Positions 52,956-63,085 of a stretch of 64,000 nt of DNA are shown piece after piece. A program made the position numbers and the translations under genes. The notes beneath the pieces were generated by a model. The model did no database searches, was not told the DNA's origin, and saw nothing but the letters and a program-made list of their open reading frames with translations. Origin of the DNA: Kitasatospora xanthocidica (GTDB lineage Bacteria; Actinomycetota; Actinomycetes; Streptomycetales; Streptomycetaceae); NCBI RefSeq assembly GCF_014656195.1, contig NZ_BNBY01000013.1:124001-188000 (forward strand), written 5' to 3'. Position 1 is the first letter of the stretch. Each line of letters begins with the position of its first letter.

Positions 52956-55790
52956 TCAGTGCCCCGCCCCCCAGTCGCCCGAGCGGAGGTTGAGCGACTC
53001 CTCCAGGCCGGCGGTGAACTCGCTCCGGTAGCCGGCCTGCCGGTCGTGGCTTCGGAAGCGGTCGAGCGCGGTGCGCAGCCGGGCGCCGACCTCCGGTTCC
53101 CGGCCGCGGGCCAGCAGGTGGGCGGCGTAGGACTGCTCGGTGAGCGCGTGCAGGTAGAGCAGGCCCGCCTCCTCGCACGCGGCGAGGAGGCGGTGCCAGG
53201 CGAGGTCGGCGGTGTCGTCGCGGACGGTCGGCGGGAGGGCCTGCGCCTCGGTCAGCAGTGACCAGAGGTGGACCTGGGTGACGGGTGCGGGCGGCAGCAG
53301 TTCGCGGGCTTCGCGGGAGTGGCGCTGGGCGCCGTCCCGGTCGCCGGCCGCCAGGCTGACCCAGCCCTGGTGGACCTTGGCGTCGACGAGCCGCTGCCGG
53401 TTGCCGGAGGTCAGGGCGAGGGAGGTGGCGGCGGCGGCCAGCCGTTCGGCCTCGGTGGAGTCGCCGAGCATCGCGGTGACCAGGGCGAGGGTGGCGAGCG
53501 CGCGGACGCGCGCGGACGCGGCCCGGGGCCCGTCCTCGGTGTCGGTGGCGGCGACCGCCTTTCGTGCCGCATCGGCCGACTCGTGCCGCCGTTCGAGCGC
53601 GACGAGGGCCTGGGCCCGGCAGTTGTGCAGCAGCGCGACCGCGGTCGGGTCGCCGCACCGTTCGGCGGCCTCCTGGCCGGCCCGGGCGCGGGCGAGCCAG
53701 TCGGTGAAGCGGCTGGCGCCGTAGTAGAGCGAGCCGCTGGTGAGGGCGAGCCGCCAGGCGCGTTCGGGGTCGGTGGCGGCGGTGGCGTCGACGAGTGCGC
53801 GGACGGTGGGTTCCTCGGCGCGGAACCAGTCGAGGGCGGTGCGGATGTCGACGGCGGGCGGGAGGGCCTGCGGGGGGTGGGCCGGGGGGTCGGAGCCCTC
53901 CTGGCCGGGGTCGAGGTAGAAGCCGCAGTGCTGCAGGGCCGCGAGGTAGTAGTCGGCGAGGCGTTCGTGGAGCAGCCGCCGCCGTGCTTCGGGTTGTTCG
54001 GCGAGCAGCCCGGCGCTGTAGAGGCGGACCAGTTCGGTGCGGCCGTAGCGGCCGGGGGCGGTGCCGGTGAGCAGGTGGTGGGCGGCGAGTTCGCCGAGTG
54101 CCCGGTGGGCGGTGGCGCTGTCGGTGCGCAGCAGGGCGGCGCTCGCCAGGGTGTCCACCTCGCCGCCGGGGTGGACGGCCAGGGAGGTGAGCAGTTCGGC
54201 TGCGGATGCGGAGAGTTGACGGTACGTCAGATGAAGGTGCGGGGTGAGTCCGAGGGTGCCGTCGGCGTCCAGGACGGCCAGCCGGGTGTGCTCGTCGGAG
54301 AGTTCGTCGGCCAGCTCGGCGAGCGTCCAGTCGGGCTGGGCGGCGAGGCGGGCGGCGGCGATCCGCAGGGCGAGCGGCAGCCGGTCGCAGAGGCGGGCGA
54401 GGCGGGCGGCGGCCTCCGGTTCGGCGCGTACGCGTTCGGGGGTGAGGGCGCGTTCCAGGAGGAGCAGGGCGTCCTCCTCGGGCAGGGCGGTCAGGCGCAG
54501 CAGGGCGGCCCCGTCCAGTGCGACCAGGTCCTCGAGCGAGCCCCGGCTGGTGACGACTGCGGCGCAGCCGGGCCCCTCGGGCAGCAGGTCGGCGACCTGG
54601 TCGGCGTCGGCGGCGTCGTCCAGGAAGACCAACAGCCGTCGGCCCCTGGTGTGTTCGCGGTAGAGCGCGGCGCGTGCGGGGCGGTCGGCGGGGATGGTGC
54701 CGGCGGGCACGCCGAGCGCGTGCAGGAAGTCGGCGAGGACGGCCTCGGGCCGGGCCGGGCCGGTCGGGGCGAGGCCGTGCAGGTCGGCGTGGAGCCGGCC
54801 GTCGGGGAAGCGGACGGCGGCCCGGTGCGCCCAGGCGGTGACCAGCGTGCTCTTGCCGACCCCGGCGGGGCCGACCACCAGGACGGGGCCGTCGCCGGGC
54901 CGGTCGGGGCCGCAGTCCTGGTCGAGCCGGTCAAGTTCGGCCTGCCGTCCGACGAAGTCCACGGGCCGGCGGGGGAGTTGTTCGGGGACCCGGGCGGCGG
55001 GCCCGGGCCCGGGCGCGGGCGGAGCAGCGGGCAGCTGCTCCGGGCGGTCGTCGGCCAGCACCTCGGCGAGCGCCGCCCGCAGGGCCGTCCCGGGCCGGAT
55101 CCCGAGCTCCTCGTCCAGCCGCTGCCGGGCCTGGTGGTAGGCGGCGAGGGCGTCGGCGGGGCGCCCGGCCTGGCGCAGGCAGCGCATCAGCAGCGCCACC
55201 AACTCCTCGCGCAGCCCGTCCGTCCGCACGTACTGCTCCAGGACGGCGACGGCGGCCGCTCCGGTGCCCCCGCGCAGCCGCAGGGTGGCCCAGCAGAGCA
55301 GGGCGGCGGTGCGGGACTGGGCCAGGCTGTCCACCGCGGCGGTGCGCAGCGGGGTGTCCGGCAGGTCGGCCAGGGCCTCGCCGCGCCACAGCCGCAGCGC
55401 CTCCTCCAGCAGTGCGGTGGCCTCGGCGTCGGCGCCGGGGTCGTCCCGCCGGGCGTGCCCGGCGGCCCGGGCGGTCAGGGCTTCGAAGCGCAGCGCGTCC
55501 ACCTCGTCGGACGGCCCGGTCAGCAGGTAGCCCGAGGCCCGGGTGTGCAGTTCGAACGGGGTGTCGGAGAGCACCTTGCGCAGCGCGGCGACGTGCCCCT
55601 GGACGGCGGCCCGCGCGCTGGCGGGCGGGCACTCGTCCCACAGCACCTCGCAGAGCCGGTCCACGGTGACCACGCGTCCGAGCTCCAGCGCCAGCAGCGC
55701 CAGGATCGCCCGCCGCTGCGCCCCAGCCAGCGTGTCGAAGCCGTCCGCCCCGACCCGCAACTCCACCGGGCCGAGCAGCCGAATCCGCAC
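52956..55790 (-). CDS. AfsR/SARP-family BTAD regulator with NB-ARC and TPR domains
   Basis: 944 residues: N-terminal OmpR-like winged helix (VRIRLLGPVELRVGADGF), BTAD domain (about 95-250, with ...EQYVRTDGLREELVALLMRCL), NB-ARC (PAGVGKSTLVTAWAH near 317; LLVFLDDAAD), then TPR-type helices to the end. It is the architecture of AfsR, an activator in Streptomyces antibiotic and development control. The start is GTG at 55790, just before the LLGPVEL strand. Divergent from a second SARP gene across 476 bp. Confidence 0.9.
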   Translation of the reverse strand: MRIRLLGPVELRVGADGFDTLAGAQRRAILALLALELGRVVTVDRLCEVLWDECPPASARAAVQGHVAALRKVLSDTPFELHTRASGYLLTGPSDEVDALRFEALTARAAGHARRDDPGADAEATALLEEALRLWRGEALADLPDTPLRTAAVDSLAQSRTAALLCWATLRLRGGTGAAAVAVLEQYVRTDGLREELVALLMRCLRQAGRPADALAAYHQARQRLDEELGIRPGTALRAALAEVLADDRPEQLPAAPPAPGPGPAARVPEQLPRRPVDFVGRQAELDRLDQDCGPDRPGDGPVLVVGPAGVGKSTLVTAWAHRAAVRFPDGRLHADLHGLAPTGPARPEAVLADFLHALGVPAGTIPADRPARAALYREHTRGRRLLVFLDDAADADQVADLLPEGPGCAAVVTSRGSLEDLVALDGAALLRLTALPEEDALLLLERALTPERVRAEPEAAARLARLCDRLPLALRIAAARLAAQPDWTLAELADELSDEHTRLAVLDADGTLGLTPHLHLTYRQLSASAAELLTSLAVHPGGEVDTLASAALLRTDSATAHRALGELAAHHLLTGTAPGRYGRTELVRLYSAGLLAEQPEARRRLLHERLADYYLAALQHCGFYLDPGQEGSDPPAHPPQALPPAVDIRTALDWFRAEEPTVRALVDATAATDPERAWRLALTSGSLYYGASRFTDWLARARAGQEAAERCGDPTAVALLHNCRAQALVALERRHESADAARKAVAATDTEDGPRAASARVRALATLALVTAMLGDSTEAERLAAAATSLALTSGNRQRLVDAKVHQGWVSLAAGDRDGAQRHSREARELLPPAPVTQVHLWSLLTEAQALPPTVRDDTADLAWHRLLAACEEAGLLYLHALTEQSYAAHLLARGREPEVGARLRTALDRFRSHDRQAGYRSEFTAGLEESLNLRSGDWGAGH

Positions 55791-56266
55791 CGAGTACCCC
55801 CACCATCGCCGCACACCACACCCGGGGTGGCCCCCGGGGTGGAGCAGTGTAATGCGCGAACCTGTCCTGACCGCGCCGGCTCGTCGCCCCTGCCCTGGGA
55901 GGACGTGGCGGGGGCGCCCGGAGGTTGCGTGGGCGGTCTCGGGCCCTCGGCGGGGCGGACGGCGGGAGGGGGCCCGGTCCTTCGTGTCGGACCCTGCGGA
56001 TACCGTGCGGCCATGGTGGAAGCGCGGGACGTGGGCCCCGGTGCCCGGGTCGAGCTGCCGTCGTGGCGGGTGAGGTGGCCGTGGGACGGGCCCGCCGCCG
56101 GGCTGCCGGTGCCGGCCCCGGAGCCCGGGTCGCGAGCCGGTGCCAGGCCCGTCCGGTCGGCACACCGGGCCGGGCCGGCGGCGTTCGACCGTTCCGCGCG
56201 AGCGTGAACGGCCAGGTCGGGCCTATCCTCGGACGGGATTCCGCGGGTGGGGGAGGAGAGGGGCGC
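55791..56266. other. Divergent region between two SARP regulators
   Basis: 476 bp. It should hold both promoters. I see no convincing -35/-10 pair or repeat. A short open frame at 56013-56207 (64 codons) has no recognisable feature and I do not call it. Confidence 0.5.
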
Positions 56267-58966
56267 GTGCACATCGATCTGCTCGGTCCGGTGGTGGTGC
56301 GGCGGGAGGACGGGGCGGCGGTGACGCCGTCGGCCCCCAAACGGAGGGCGCTGCTGAGCGCGCTCGCCGTACGGCTGAACCAGACGGTGGCCACCGAGGA
56401 GCTGATCGAGCTGGTCTGGGACGGCGCGGCGCCGCCCACCGCGCGGGCCGCGTTGCAGGGGCACGTCGCCGCGCTGCGCCAACTGCTGGACGGGCCGGGC
56501 CTGGTGCTGGACACCCGGGGCGCCGGGTACGTGCTGGCGGGCGAGCCCGAGCGGGTCGACGTGCAGCGCTTCGCCCGGCTGTGCGAGGAGGCCGGTGTGC
56601 TGCTGCCCGGGCCCGCGGTCCCGGGGGAGGCGGCCCCGGGCGGCCCGGCGCTGCCGCTGCTGCGCGCCGCGCTGGACCTGTGGCGCGGTCCGGCGCTGGC
56701 GGACTGCGGCTCCGCCCTGCTGCGCGAGCGGGCCGTCCCGCAGTTGACCGACCTGCGGCTGCGCGCCCTGGAGGAGCTCGCCGAGGGGCTCCTGGGGGCG
56801 GGCCGCGGCGGCGAGTCGGCCGCCGAACTGGCGGCGGCGGCCGACGCCCACCCGTCCCGGCAGACGCTGACCGCCCGGCTGGTCCGCTGCCTGGAGCAGT
56901 CGGGGCGGCACGCGGAGGCGCGGGAGCGGTACGAGCGCGCGGTGGCCCGGCTCTCCGGCCCGCCCGGGCCGGAACTGCGGCGCGCCGGCGAGCGGTTCGC
57001 GGCCCGGGCGGCAGCCCCCGACCGCAGGTTCGTGGGCCGCGAGGCCGAACTCGACCGGCTGGACGCGGCCCTGCCCGCCGCGCGGGCCGGCCGCCCGGTC
57101 CTGGTCACCGGCCCGGCCGGGGCCGGCAAGACGGCCCTGGTCCGGCACTGGGCGGCGCAGCGCGGCGCCGGGCACTTCCCGGACGGGCTGCTCCGCGCCG
57201 ACCTGCGCGGCTTCGACCCGGACGGGCCGCGCGAACCCGCCGACGTCCTGGGCGAGTTCCTGATCGCCCTCGGGGTCGCCCCGGACGCCCTGCCCGTCTC
57301 GACCGCCGACCGCTCCCGCCGCTACCGCGACCTCCTCGCCGGCCGGCGGATGGCGGTCCTGCTGGACGACGCGGCCTCCTACGAGCAGCTCCTCCCGCTG
57401 CTGCCCGACCCGCCGGCGGCGGATCCCGCGGGCGGGGAGGCGGCCGGGCCGGTCGCGGTCGTCACCAGCCGCAGCCGGCTGCGCCACCTGCTGGTCCGCG
57501 CGGGCGGGGTCCCGCTCCCGCTGGGCGGGCTGACCGGAGAGGAGGCCGCCGCGCTGCTCGCCCGCACCCTCGGCCCGGACCGGACGGAGGACGACCCGGA
57601 CGCCGTCGCCGCGCTCGCCGAGGCCTGCGACCTCCTGCCGCTCGCCCTGCGGCTGGCCGCGGCCCGGCTGGCCGCCCGGCCGGACTGGTCCCCGGGCGAC
57701 CTCACCCGCGAACTCGCCGACGAGGAGACCGGGTTGGCCGTCCTCTCCGGTGCCTTCTCCGGTACCGCCGCCGGCAACAGCACCGGCAGCGGTCGCGGCC
57801 CGGTCGGCCTCACCACCGCCCTGGACCGGACGTACCGGACGCTGCCGCCCGCCGCCGCCCGGCTGTTCACCCTGCTCGGCCTGCACCCCGGCGCGGTGAT
57901 CGACACCGACACCGCCGCCGCCCTCGCCGACCTCCCGCCCGCCGCCACCCGCACCCTGCTGACCGCGCTGGACGCCGTCCACCTGCTGGAGGAGACGGCC
58001 CCCGGCCGCTACGCCCGGCGCGAGCTGGTACGCCGCTACGCCGCCCGGAAGGCCGCCGAACTCACCTGCGACGAACGGTTCGTCGCCCTCGACCGGCTGA
58101 TCGCCCACTACCTGGACGTCACCGCCGGCTGGACGGCCGCCTGCGCGGCGGGCGACGGCGGCAGCGAGCGGGCGGCGGCCTGGTTCCGCCGCGAGGAGAG
58201 CGCCCTGCGGGCCGTCGTGGTCTGTGCCGAGCAGTACGGCCGGACCGCCGCCTGCTGGCAACTCGCCCACCGGACGGCCCTGTTGTACGAGGCCACCGGC
58301 CACGACCGGACCCACTGGCGGGCCGTCGTCGAGGCCGGGCTGAGCGCCGCCCACGCGGACGGGGACGAGTCGGCCGTCGCCCGGCTCGGCACCGACCTCG
58401 CCGTCCTGCACGTCGCCCGCGCCGCCCACCGCACCGCCGCCGAGCACCTGGACCGCGCTGTCGCCGCGGCCGACCGGGCCGGCGACGTGGCGCTGCGCCA
58501 CCACTGCCGCGACCGGGTGGCCGCCGCACTGCTGCGGGCCGGCCGGTACGAGCGGGCCCTGCCCATGCTCACCGACCTGGTGACCGCCGCCCGCACCCCG
58601 GCCACCGACCACCTGCTGGTGCACTCGCTCACCGGCCTGGCCGACGCCCTGGTCCTGGCCGGTGCCCCCGGTCCGGCCCTCACCCACGCCGACGAGGCGG
58701 TCCGGGCCGCCACCGCCCGTACCGGCGGCGCCGATGCTGTTCTCGCCACCCACAGCCGCGCCCGCGCCCTGCACGCCCTGGGCCGCCGCGACGCGGCGCT
58801 CTCCTCGGCCCGGCTCGCCGTCGCCCTCGGCCGTACCGTCGGCGACCCCGGGCTGGAGGCGCGTTCGCACGGCCTGCTCGCGGACCTGCTGTGCGAGCTG
58901 GGCCGCGGGGTCGAGGGCGCGGAGGCCCGGCGCCGGGCCGAGGCGCTGGCGGCCGACGGCGGCTGA
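56267..58966 (+). CDS. AfsR/SARP-family BTAD regulator with NB-ARC domain
   Basis: 899 residues. Winged helix/BTAD at the N-terminus (VHIDLLGPVVVRREDG; ...LTARLVRCLEQSGRHAEARERYE), NB-ARC with GPAGAGKTALV near residue 288 and a LLDDAAS Walker-B-like motif, then TPR-type helices. It is a paralogue type of the 52956 gene on the opposite strand. GTG at 56267 follows GGGGGAGGAGAGGGG. It ends with a GG tail and no export signal. A transcription factor; target unknown. Confidence 0.9.
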   Translation: MHIDLLGPVVVRREDGAAVTPSAPKRRALLSALAVRLNQTVATEELIELVWDGAAPPTARAALQGHVAALRQLLDGPGLVLDTRGAGYVLAGEPERVDVQRFARLCEEAGVLLPGPAVPGEAAPGGPALPLLRAALDLWRGPALADCGSALLRERAVPQLTDLRLRALEELAEGLLGAGRGGESAAELAAAADAHPSRQTLTARLVRCLEQSGRHAEARERYERAVARLSGPPGPELRRAGERFAARAAAPDRRFVGREAELDRLDAALPAARAGRPVLVTGPAGAGKTALVRHWAAQRGAGHFPDGLLRADLRGFDPDGPREPADVLGEFLIALGVAPDALPVSTADRSRRYRDLLAGRRMAVLLDDAASYEQLLPLLPDPPAADPAGGEAAGPVAVVTSRSRLRHLLVRAGGVPLPLGGLTGEEAAALLARTLGPDRTEDDPDAVAALAEACDLLPLALRLAAARLAARPDWSPGDLTRELADEETGLAVLSGAFSGTAAGNSTGSGRGPVGLTTALDRTYRTLPPAAARLFTLLGLHPGAVIDTDTAAALADLPPAATRTLLTALDAVHLLEETAPGRYARRELVRRYAARKAAELTCDERFVALDRLIAHYLDVTAGWTAACAAGDGGSERAAAWFRREESALRAVVVCAEQYGRTAACWQLAHRTALLYEATGHDRTHWRAVVEAGLSAAHADGDESAVARLGTDLAVLHVARAAHRTAAEHLDRAVAAADRAGDVALRHHCRDRVAAALLRAGRYERALPMLTDLVTAARTPATDHLLVHSLTGLADALVLAGAPGPALTHADEAVRAATARTGGADAVLATHSRARALHALGRRDAALSSARLAVALGRTVGDPGLEARSHGLLADLLCELGRGVEGAEARRRAEALAADGG

Positions 58967-59255
58967 TGTCCGGCTGACCGACCGCCCGACCGGCTTCCCG
59001 CCCGCCCGTGGTCCGGACCGTACGCCGGAACCGGGGTCGTACGACGGAACCCCCGGCCGTGCCGGAAACCCGGGTGAACCGCGCCCCGCCGTCGAGCCGT
59101 TGACCAGAGAGCGGAACCGCAGGCGGAAGTATCGGCAGTTCCGGGAAGTGGAACCGCCTTCGCCGTCGGACCGCCGAGACCCGGCCGGCCCGTCCGAGCA
59201 GGGATGGGACGTCGACGAAGGACCGATGACGGGGAGTTCCGCCACCGGGGCATAC

Positions 59256-59341
59256 TTCTGCCTGGTGCCGCCTGCCGGACACGCGTCCAGGCAGAAGCGC
59301 GACAGGCAGAAGCGCCACAGGCGGAAGCGCGTCAGGCAGAA
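59256..59341. repeat. 15-bp direct repeats with an inverted copy upstream of the XRE regulator
   Basis: Four units of GCGCGACAGGCAGAA type at 59283 (14 bp), 59297, 59312 and 59327. TTCTGCCTGG at 59256-59265 is the exact inverse of CCAGGCAGAA at 59287-59296, so an RNA or DNA hairpin with a 21-nt loop can form. It lies 38-123 bp upstream of the 59379 start and may be an operator or leader structure. The rest of 58967-59255 shows nothing I can support. Confidence 0.65.
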
Positions 59342-59378
59342 GTGCGGAAGTGGCAGGACCGAGTGAGTGGGGGCGGGC

Positions 59379-61706
59379 ATGGCGGCTGAGGCCGGTGGGG
59401 CAGGCGCGGACACGGGCGAGTTCAGCCGCCTGCTGGCCGGGTACCGGGTGGCGGCCGGGCTGACCCAGGAGGAGCTCGCCGCGGCCGCCGGGGTGAGCCT
59501 GCGCGCCCTCGGGGACATGGAGCGCGGCCGCACCCGCGGGCCGCAGCGGCGCACCGTACGGGCGCTCGCCGTCGCCCTGGGGCTGGACGGGGAGCAGGCG
59601 GAGGTGCTGGACCGGGCGGCGCAGTGCGGGCGCCCGCGCGGCGTCCGGCCCGGTCCGGCGCAGGTCGTGGCCCAGTCCGCGCCCCGGGATCCGGCCCCCG
59701 GAGTGCCGCCGGTCGCCGCGGGCCAGAGCGCGCTCGCCCTGCCCCGCGACATCGCCGACTTCACCGCCCGCGAGGGCGCGCTGGCGGTGCTGGCCGGCCT
59801 GGCCGCGGAGGACCGGCCCGCCCACCCGCGGGTGGTGCTGGTCAGCGGTCAGCCCGGCCTCGGCAAGACGGCCTTCGCGTTGCACGCGGCCCACGCGCTG
59901 GCCGAGCGCTTCCCGGACGGCCAGCTCTCGCTCGGCCTCGGCGCCATGTCCGGCCAGCCGCTGTCCGCCCGGGACGCGCTCGGCCAGGTGCTGCGCGCCC
60001 TGGGTGTCGCGGACGCCGCGGTGCCCGCCGGGACGGAGGAGCGGGCCGGCCTCTACCGGGCGCTGGTGCGCGAGCGGAGGCTGGTCCTGGTGCTGGACGA
60101 CGCCGCGGACGAGAGCCAGGTGCGTCCGCTGCTGCCGGGCTCCGGACCGGCCGTGACCATCGTGACCAGCCGCAACGCCCTGCCCGGCCTGGAGTCGGTG
60201 CACCGGCTGAGCCTGGACGTGCTCGCCCCGGCCGAGGCGGCCGGACTGCTGGCCAGGATCGCCGGGCGGGAGCGGATCGAGGCCGCGCCCGACGCCACCG
60301 CCGAACTGGCCGCGCTCTGCGGCTACCTGCCGCTCGCGCTGCGGATCGCCGGACAGCGGCTGGTGGCCCGGCCGCAGCAGCCGGTCGCCCACCTGGTGCG
60401 CCAGCTGGCCGCCGAGGAGAACCGCCTGGACCTGCTGGAGACCGGTGACCTGGCGGTCCGCCCGGCCTTCGAACTGTCCTACCGGCGGCTGCCCGCCGAG
60501 TCCCAACTGGTGCTCCGCCGCTGCGCGTTGACCGCCGGGCCGGACTTCACCGCGGTGGTCGCCGCCGCCTACGCGGGCCGCTCGGCGGCCCGGACCGAAC
60601 TGGTGCTGGAGCAGCTGGTGGACGCCGGACTGGTGCAGCCCGCCACCCCGGACCGCTACCGGCTGCACGACCTGGTGCGGCTCTACGCGGGCGAGCGGCT
60701 GGCGGTCGACGAGTCGGCCCAGGAGCTGGCCGAGGCCCGCACCCGGGCCGGGCGCTGGATCCTCGACCGGGCCGCCGCCTACGGGCTGCGGTTCGACCCG
60801 GACCACGCCAAGGACGACACCGGGCCGACCGGTTCCGCGCCCGCCCACCTCACCGAGGCGGCGCACTGGCTGGAGTACGAGCACCCGGAGTGGCTGGCCG
60901 CCCTGCACCACGCCCAGCGGGCCGGCCGGTACCGGGAGGTGATCGACACCGCCGAGGCCATGCACTGGTTCTCCGACCGGCTGCTGAGCTGGGGGATCTG
61001 GGCGGAGGTGTTCCAGCTCTCGGTGGACGCCGCCCGCGCGCTGGGCGACCGGCGGGCCGAGGCGGTGCACGTCAACTACCTGGCCTGGACCTACGTCACC
61101 TGTCTGCACCGCTACCAGCGCGGCATCGAACTGGCCTCCCAGGGGCTGGAGTTGGCGCAGGAGCTGGGCGACCGGGAGCAGCAGGGCTGGGCGCTCACCT
61201 ACCTCGCCTCCGGGCTCCGTTACCTGCGGCGGCACCGCGAGGCGACCGACGCCTTCCACCGGGCCGCGGACGCCTTCGCCGAGCTCGACAGCCGCGCCGC
61301 GCTGATCGGCCGGCTGGTCACCCTGCGCGGCGCCGCCAACTGCCTGCGCGAGTCCGGCCGGGCCGAGGAGGCCGTGGACACCCGGCGGCGGGCACTGGCC
61401 GGCGCGCTGGAGCTGGTGGAGCGCTGGTCCGCACCGCTGATGAACCTGCTGGCGGCCATGACCGCGCACGAACTGGGCCTGGACCGGGCGGCGTTGAAGC
61501 GCTGGCCGGCCGCCGAGAAGGCCTACCGGCAGGCCCTGGTGCACTACGAGGCGGTCGGCCGGCCGGACAGCATGACCAAGACCCTGACCGAGCTCGGCAC
61601 CGCGCTGATCGAACAGGGCCGCGCCGAGGAGGCCCGCGAACTGCTCACCGAGGCGCTGACCGACCTGAGCGCGGACGGCCCCCGGGCGGGGCTGCCGCGG
61701 CCCTGA
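59379..61706 (+). CDS. XRE-family HTH / NB-ARC / TPR regulator
   Basis: 775 residues. Residues about 8-70 hold an XRE helix-turn-helix (GLTQEELAAAAGVSLRALGDMERG). A linker leads to an NB-ARC NTPase (SGQPGLGKTAFA near 160; LVLVLDDAAD) and a TPR array to the C-terminus. This is the same design as the 1537 gene. I use ATG at 59379; GTG at 59367 in the same frame is a possible earlier start. It is followed by a strong bidirectional hairpin. Confidence 0.88.
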   Translation: MAAEAGGAGADTGEFSRLLAGYRVAAGLTQEELAAAAGVSLRALGDMERGRTRGPQRRTVRALAVALGLDGEQAEVLDRAAQCGRPRGVRPGPAQVVAQSAPRDPAPGVPPVAAGQSALALPRDIADFTAREGALAVLAGLAAEDRPAHPRVVLVSGQPGLGKTAFALHAAHALAERFPDGQLSLGLGAMSGQPLSARDALGQVLRALGVADAAVPAGTEERAGLYRALVRERRLVLVLDDAADESQVRPLLPGSGPAVTIVTSRNALPGLESVHRLSLDVLAPAEAAGLLARIAGRERIEAAPDATAELAALCGYLPLALRIAGQRLVARPQQPVAHLVRQLAAEENRLDLLETGDLAVRPAFELSYRRLPAESQLVLRRCALTAGPDFTAVVAAAYAGRSAARTELVLEQLVDAGLVQPATPDRYRLHDLVRLYAGERLAVDESAQELAEARTRAGRWILDRAAAYGLRFDPDHAKDDTGPTGSAPAHLTEAAHWLEYEHPEWLAALHHAQRAGRYREVIDTAEAMHWFSDRLLSWGIWAEVFQLSVDAARALGDRRAEAVHVNYLAWTYVTCLHRYQRGIELASQGLELAQELGDREQQGWALTYLASGLRYLRRHREATDAFHRAADAFAELDSRAALIGRLVTLRGAANCLRESGRAEEAVDTRRRALAGALELVERWSAPLMNLLAAMTAHELGLDRAALKRWPAAEKAYRQALVHYEAVGRPDSMTKTLTELGTALIEQGRAEEARELLTEALTDLSADGPRAGLPRP

Positions 61707-61737
61707 GTCGAGGCCGGAGGCGGTCCTGCCGCCGACG

Positions 61738-61774
61738 CGAACGCCCGCCCCCCCGGCCGGGGAGCGGGCGTTCG
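61738..61774. terminator. Bidirectional terminator
   Basis: Arms 61738-61748 and 61764-61774 form a perfect 11-bp stem, with additional C/G pairing in the loop region. It lies between the convergent 59379 and 61793 genes. Confidence 0.7.
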
Positions 61775-61792
61775 GTCGTCAGTGCCGCCGGA

Positions 61793-63085
61793 TCAGATCC
61801 GGGTGTCCTCCACCACCGGCACCTGGTTCGCCGGGACGGCACGCGGGGCGTCGCCGTTCGGGGCGACGTTGCTCGGCGCGAAGCGCGTCTTCGGCGCGAC
61901 CGCGGGCTTCGCGCCGCAGAAGGCCGGCTCCAGCGTGTTCATCAGGCCCTGCGTCACCGCGCCGTTGTTGGAGGCGTTGGCGAAGACCACCACGCTGCGC
62001 CGCCCGTCCGGCGTCGCGAAGGACTGGGTCTGGAAGCCCTGCACGATGCCGCCGTGGCCGTACACGTCCCCGCAGGTGAGGGAGATGCGGCGCAGCCCCA
62101 GGCCGTACGAGACCTTGGCGGTGGGCGTCGGCAGGGCGGCGGTCATCTGCCGCAGCGAGTCGTCGGTGACCAGGCCGCCCTCGCCGCCGGCCATCAGCGC
62201 GCCGAGGAAGCGGTCGAGGTCCTCGGCGTCGGAGATGACGGCACCGGCGGACCACACCCAGGAGCCGTTCTGCCGGGTGGAGTCCAGCAGCGGCTTGCTG
62301 CGGTCGTCGTTGGTCAGGTACCCGGTGACGTGGGCGCCCTGGATCTCCTGGTCGGGCACCACGAAGGTGGTCTTGCGCAGGCCGAGCGGCTGGAGGATCC
62401 GCTCGTTCAGCACCTCGGCGTACGGCTGGCCGGTGAGGTGCTCGACCGCGAGGCCCAGCAGCACGAAGTCGGTGTTGGAGTACGAGTAGCGGCTGCCGGG
62501 GGTGTACTGCACGCCGTGCTTGACGGACATCGCCGCCAGCGCGCTCGGGTCGTACACCGTGCTGCGGATCCGCGCCTCGAACGCGCTGGTGGTCTCCTCG
62601 CCGGCCTGCTCCAGCAGGTCGTTGGTGTGGTCGAAGATCCCGGCGCGGTGCTCCATGACCTGGCGGCCCGTCATGGCCCAGCCCTCGGGCAGGGTGCCCG
62701 CGGGCAGGTAGTCGCGCAGCGGCTTGTCGAGGTCGATGCGGCCTTCCTGTGCCAGCTGCATCACGAGAACGGCGGTGAACATCTTGCTGTTGCTGCCGAC
62801 CCGGAACCTCCACGAGGAGTTCATCGGGGTCCCGTCCAGGTCGGCCAGGCCGACCGCCACCGAGCGGCTCTCCTCCTTGTCGCCGTGGTCGCGGATCACC
62901 GCGAAGGCGCCCGGGGCGCCGGCCTTGGTGGTGGCCTGGAGGGCGGCGCGCACACCGGTGAGGTCGGAGGCCGGCGCGTCGGCGGCGCCGCGGTCGGCGG
63001 CCGCGGCGTGCGCGGCACCGGTCGCCATCAGGACGGCACCGGCGGCGGCCACGGCCAGGGGACGCAGAAGGCTGGTCTTCGCCAT
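61793..63085 (-). CDS. Secreted serine beta-lactamase-family hydrolase / D-Ala-D-Ala carboxypeptidase-like
   Basis: 430 residues. Signal peptide MAKTSLLRPLAVAAAGAVLM with cleavage after AHA. Serine-hydrolase motifs are SNSK (S98-K101), YSN (202-204) and an HGG near the C-terminal third, as in class C beta-lactamase, D-aminopeptidase or esterase relatives. It probably acts on peptidoglycan peptides or a related ester/amide outside the cell. Which substrate cannot be told from motifs. ATG at 63085 follows GAGGAAC and gives a proper signal peptide. Confidence 0.9.
   Translation of the reverse strand: MAKTSLLRPLAVAAAGAVLMATGAAHAAAADRGAADAPASDLTGVRAALQATTKAGAPGAFAVIRDHGDKEESRSVAVGLADLDGTPMNSSWRFRVGSNSKMFTAVLVMQLAQEGRIDLDKPLRDYLPAGTLPEGWAMTGRQVMEHRAGIFDHTNDLLEQAGEETTSAFEARIRSTVYDPSALAAMSVKHGVQYTPGSRYSYSNTDFVLLGLAVEHLTGQPYAEVLNERILQPLGLRKTTFVVPDQEIQGAHVTGYLTNDDRSKPLLDSTRQNGSWVWSAGAVISDAEDLDRFLGALMAGGEGGLVTDDSLRQMTAALPTPTAKVSYGLGLRRISLTCGDVYGHGGIVQGFQTQSFATPDGRRSVVVFANASNNGAVTQGLMNTLEPAFCGAKPAVAPKTRFAPSNVAPNGDAPRAVPANQVPVVEDTRI

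Noticed and set aside
53268..56207. A 979-codon frame antisense to the SARP gene
   Set aside because: Composition is Gly/Gln/Val/Arg-rich without motifs; the sense frame encodes BTAD, NB-ARC and TPR domains.
56013..56207. A 64-codon open frame in the SARP divergent region
   Set aside because: No family, weak ribosome-binding sequence, composition like random GC-rich DNA.
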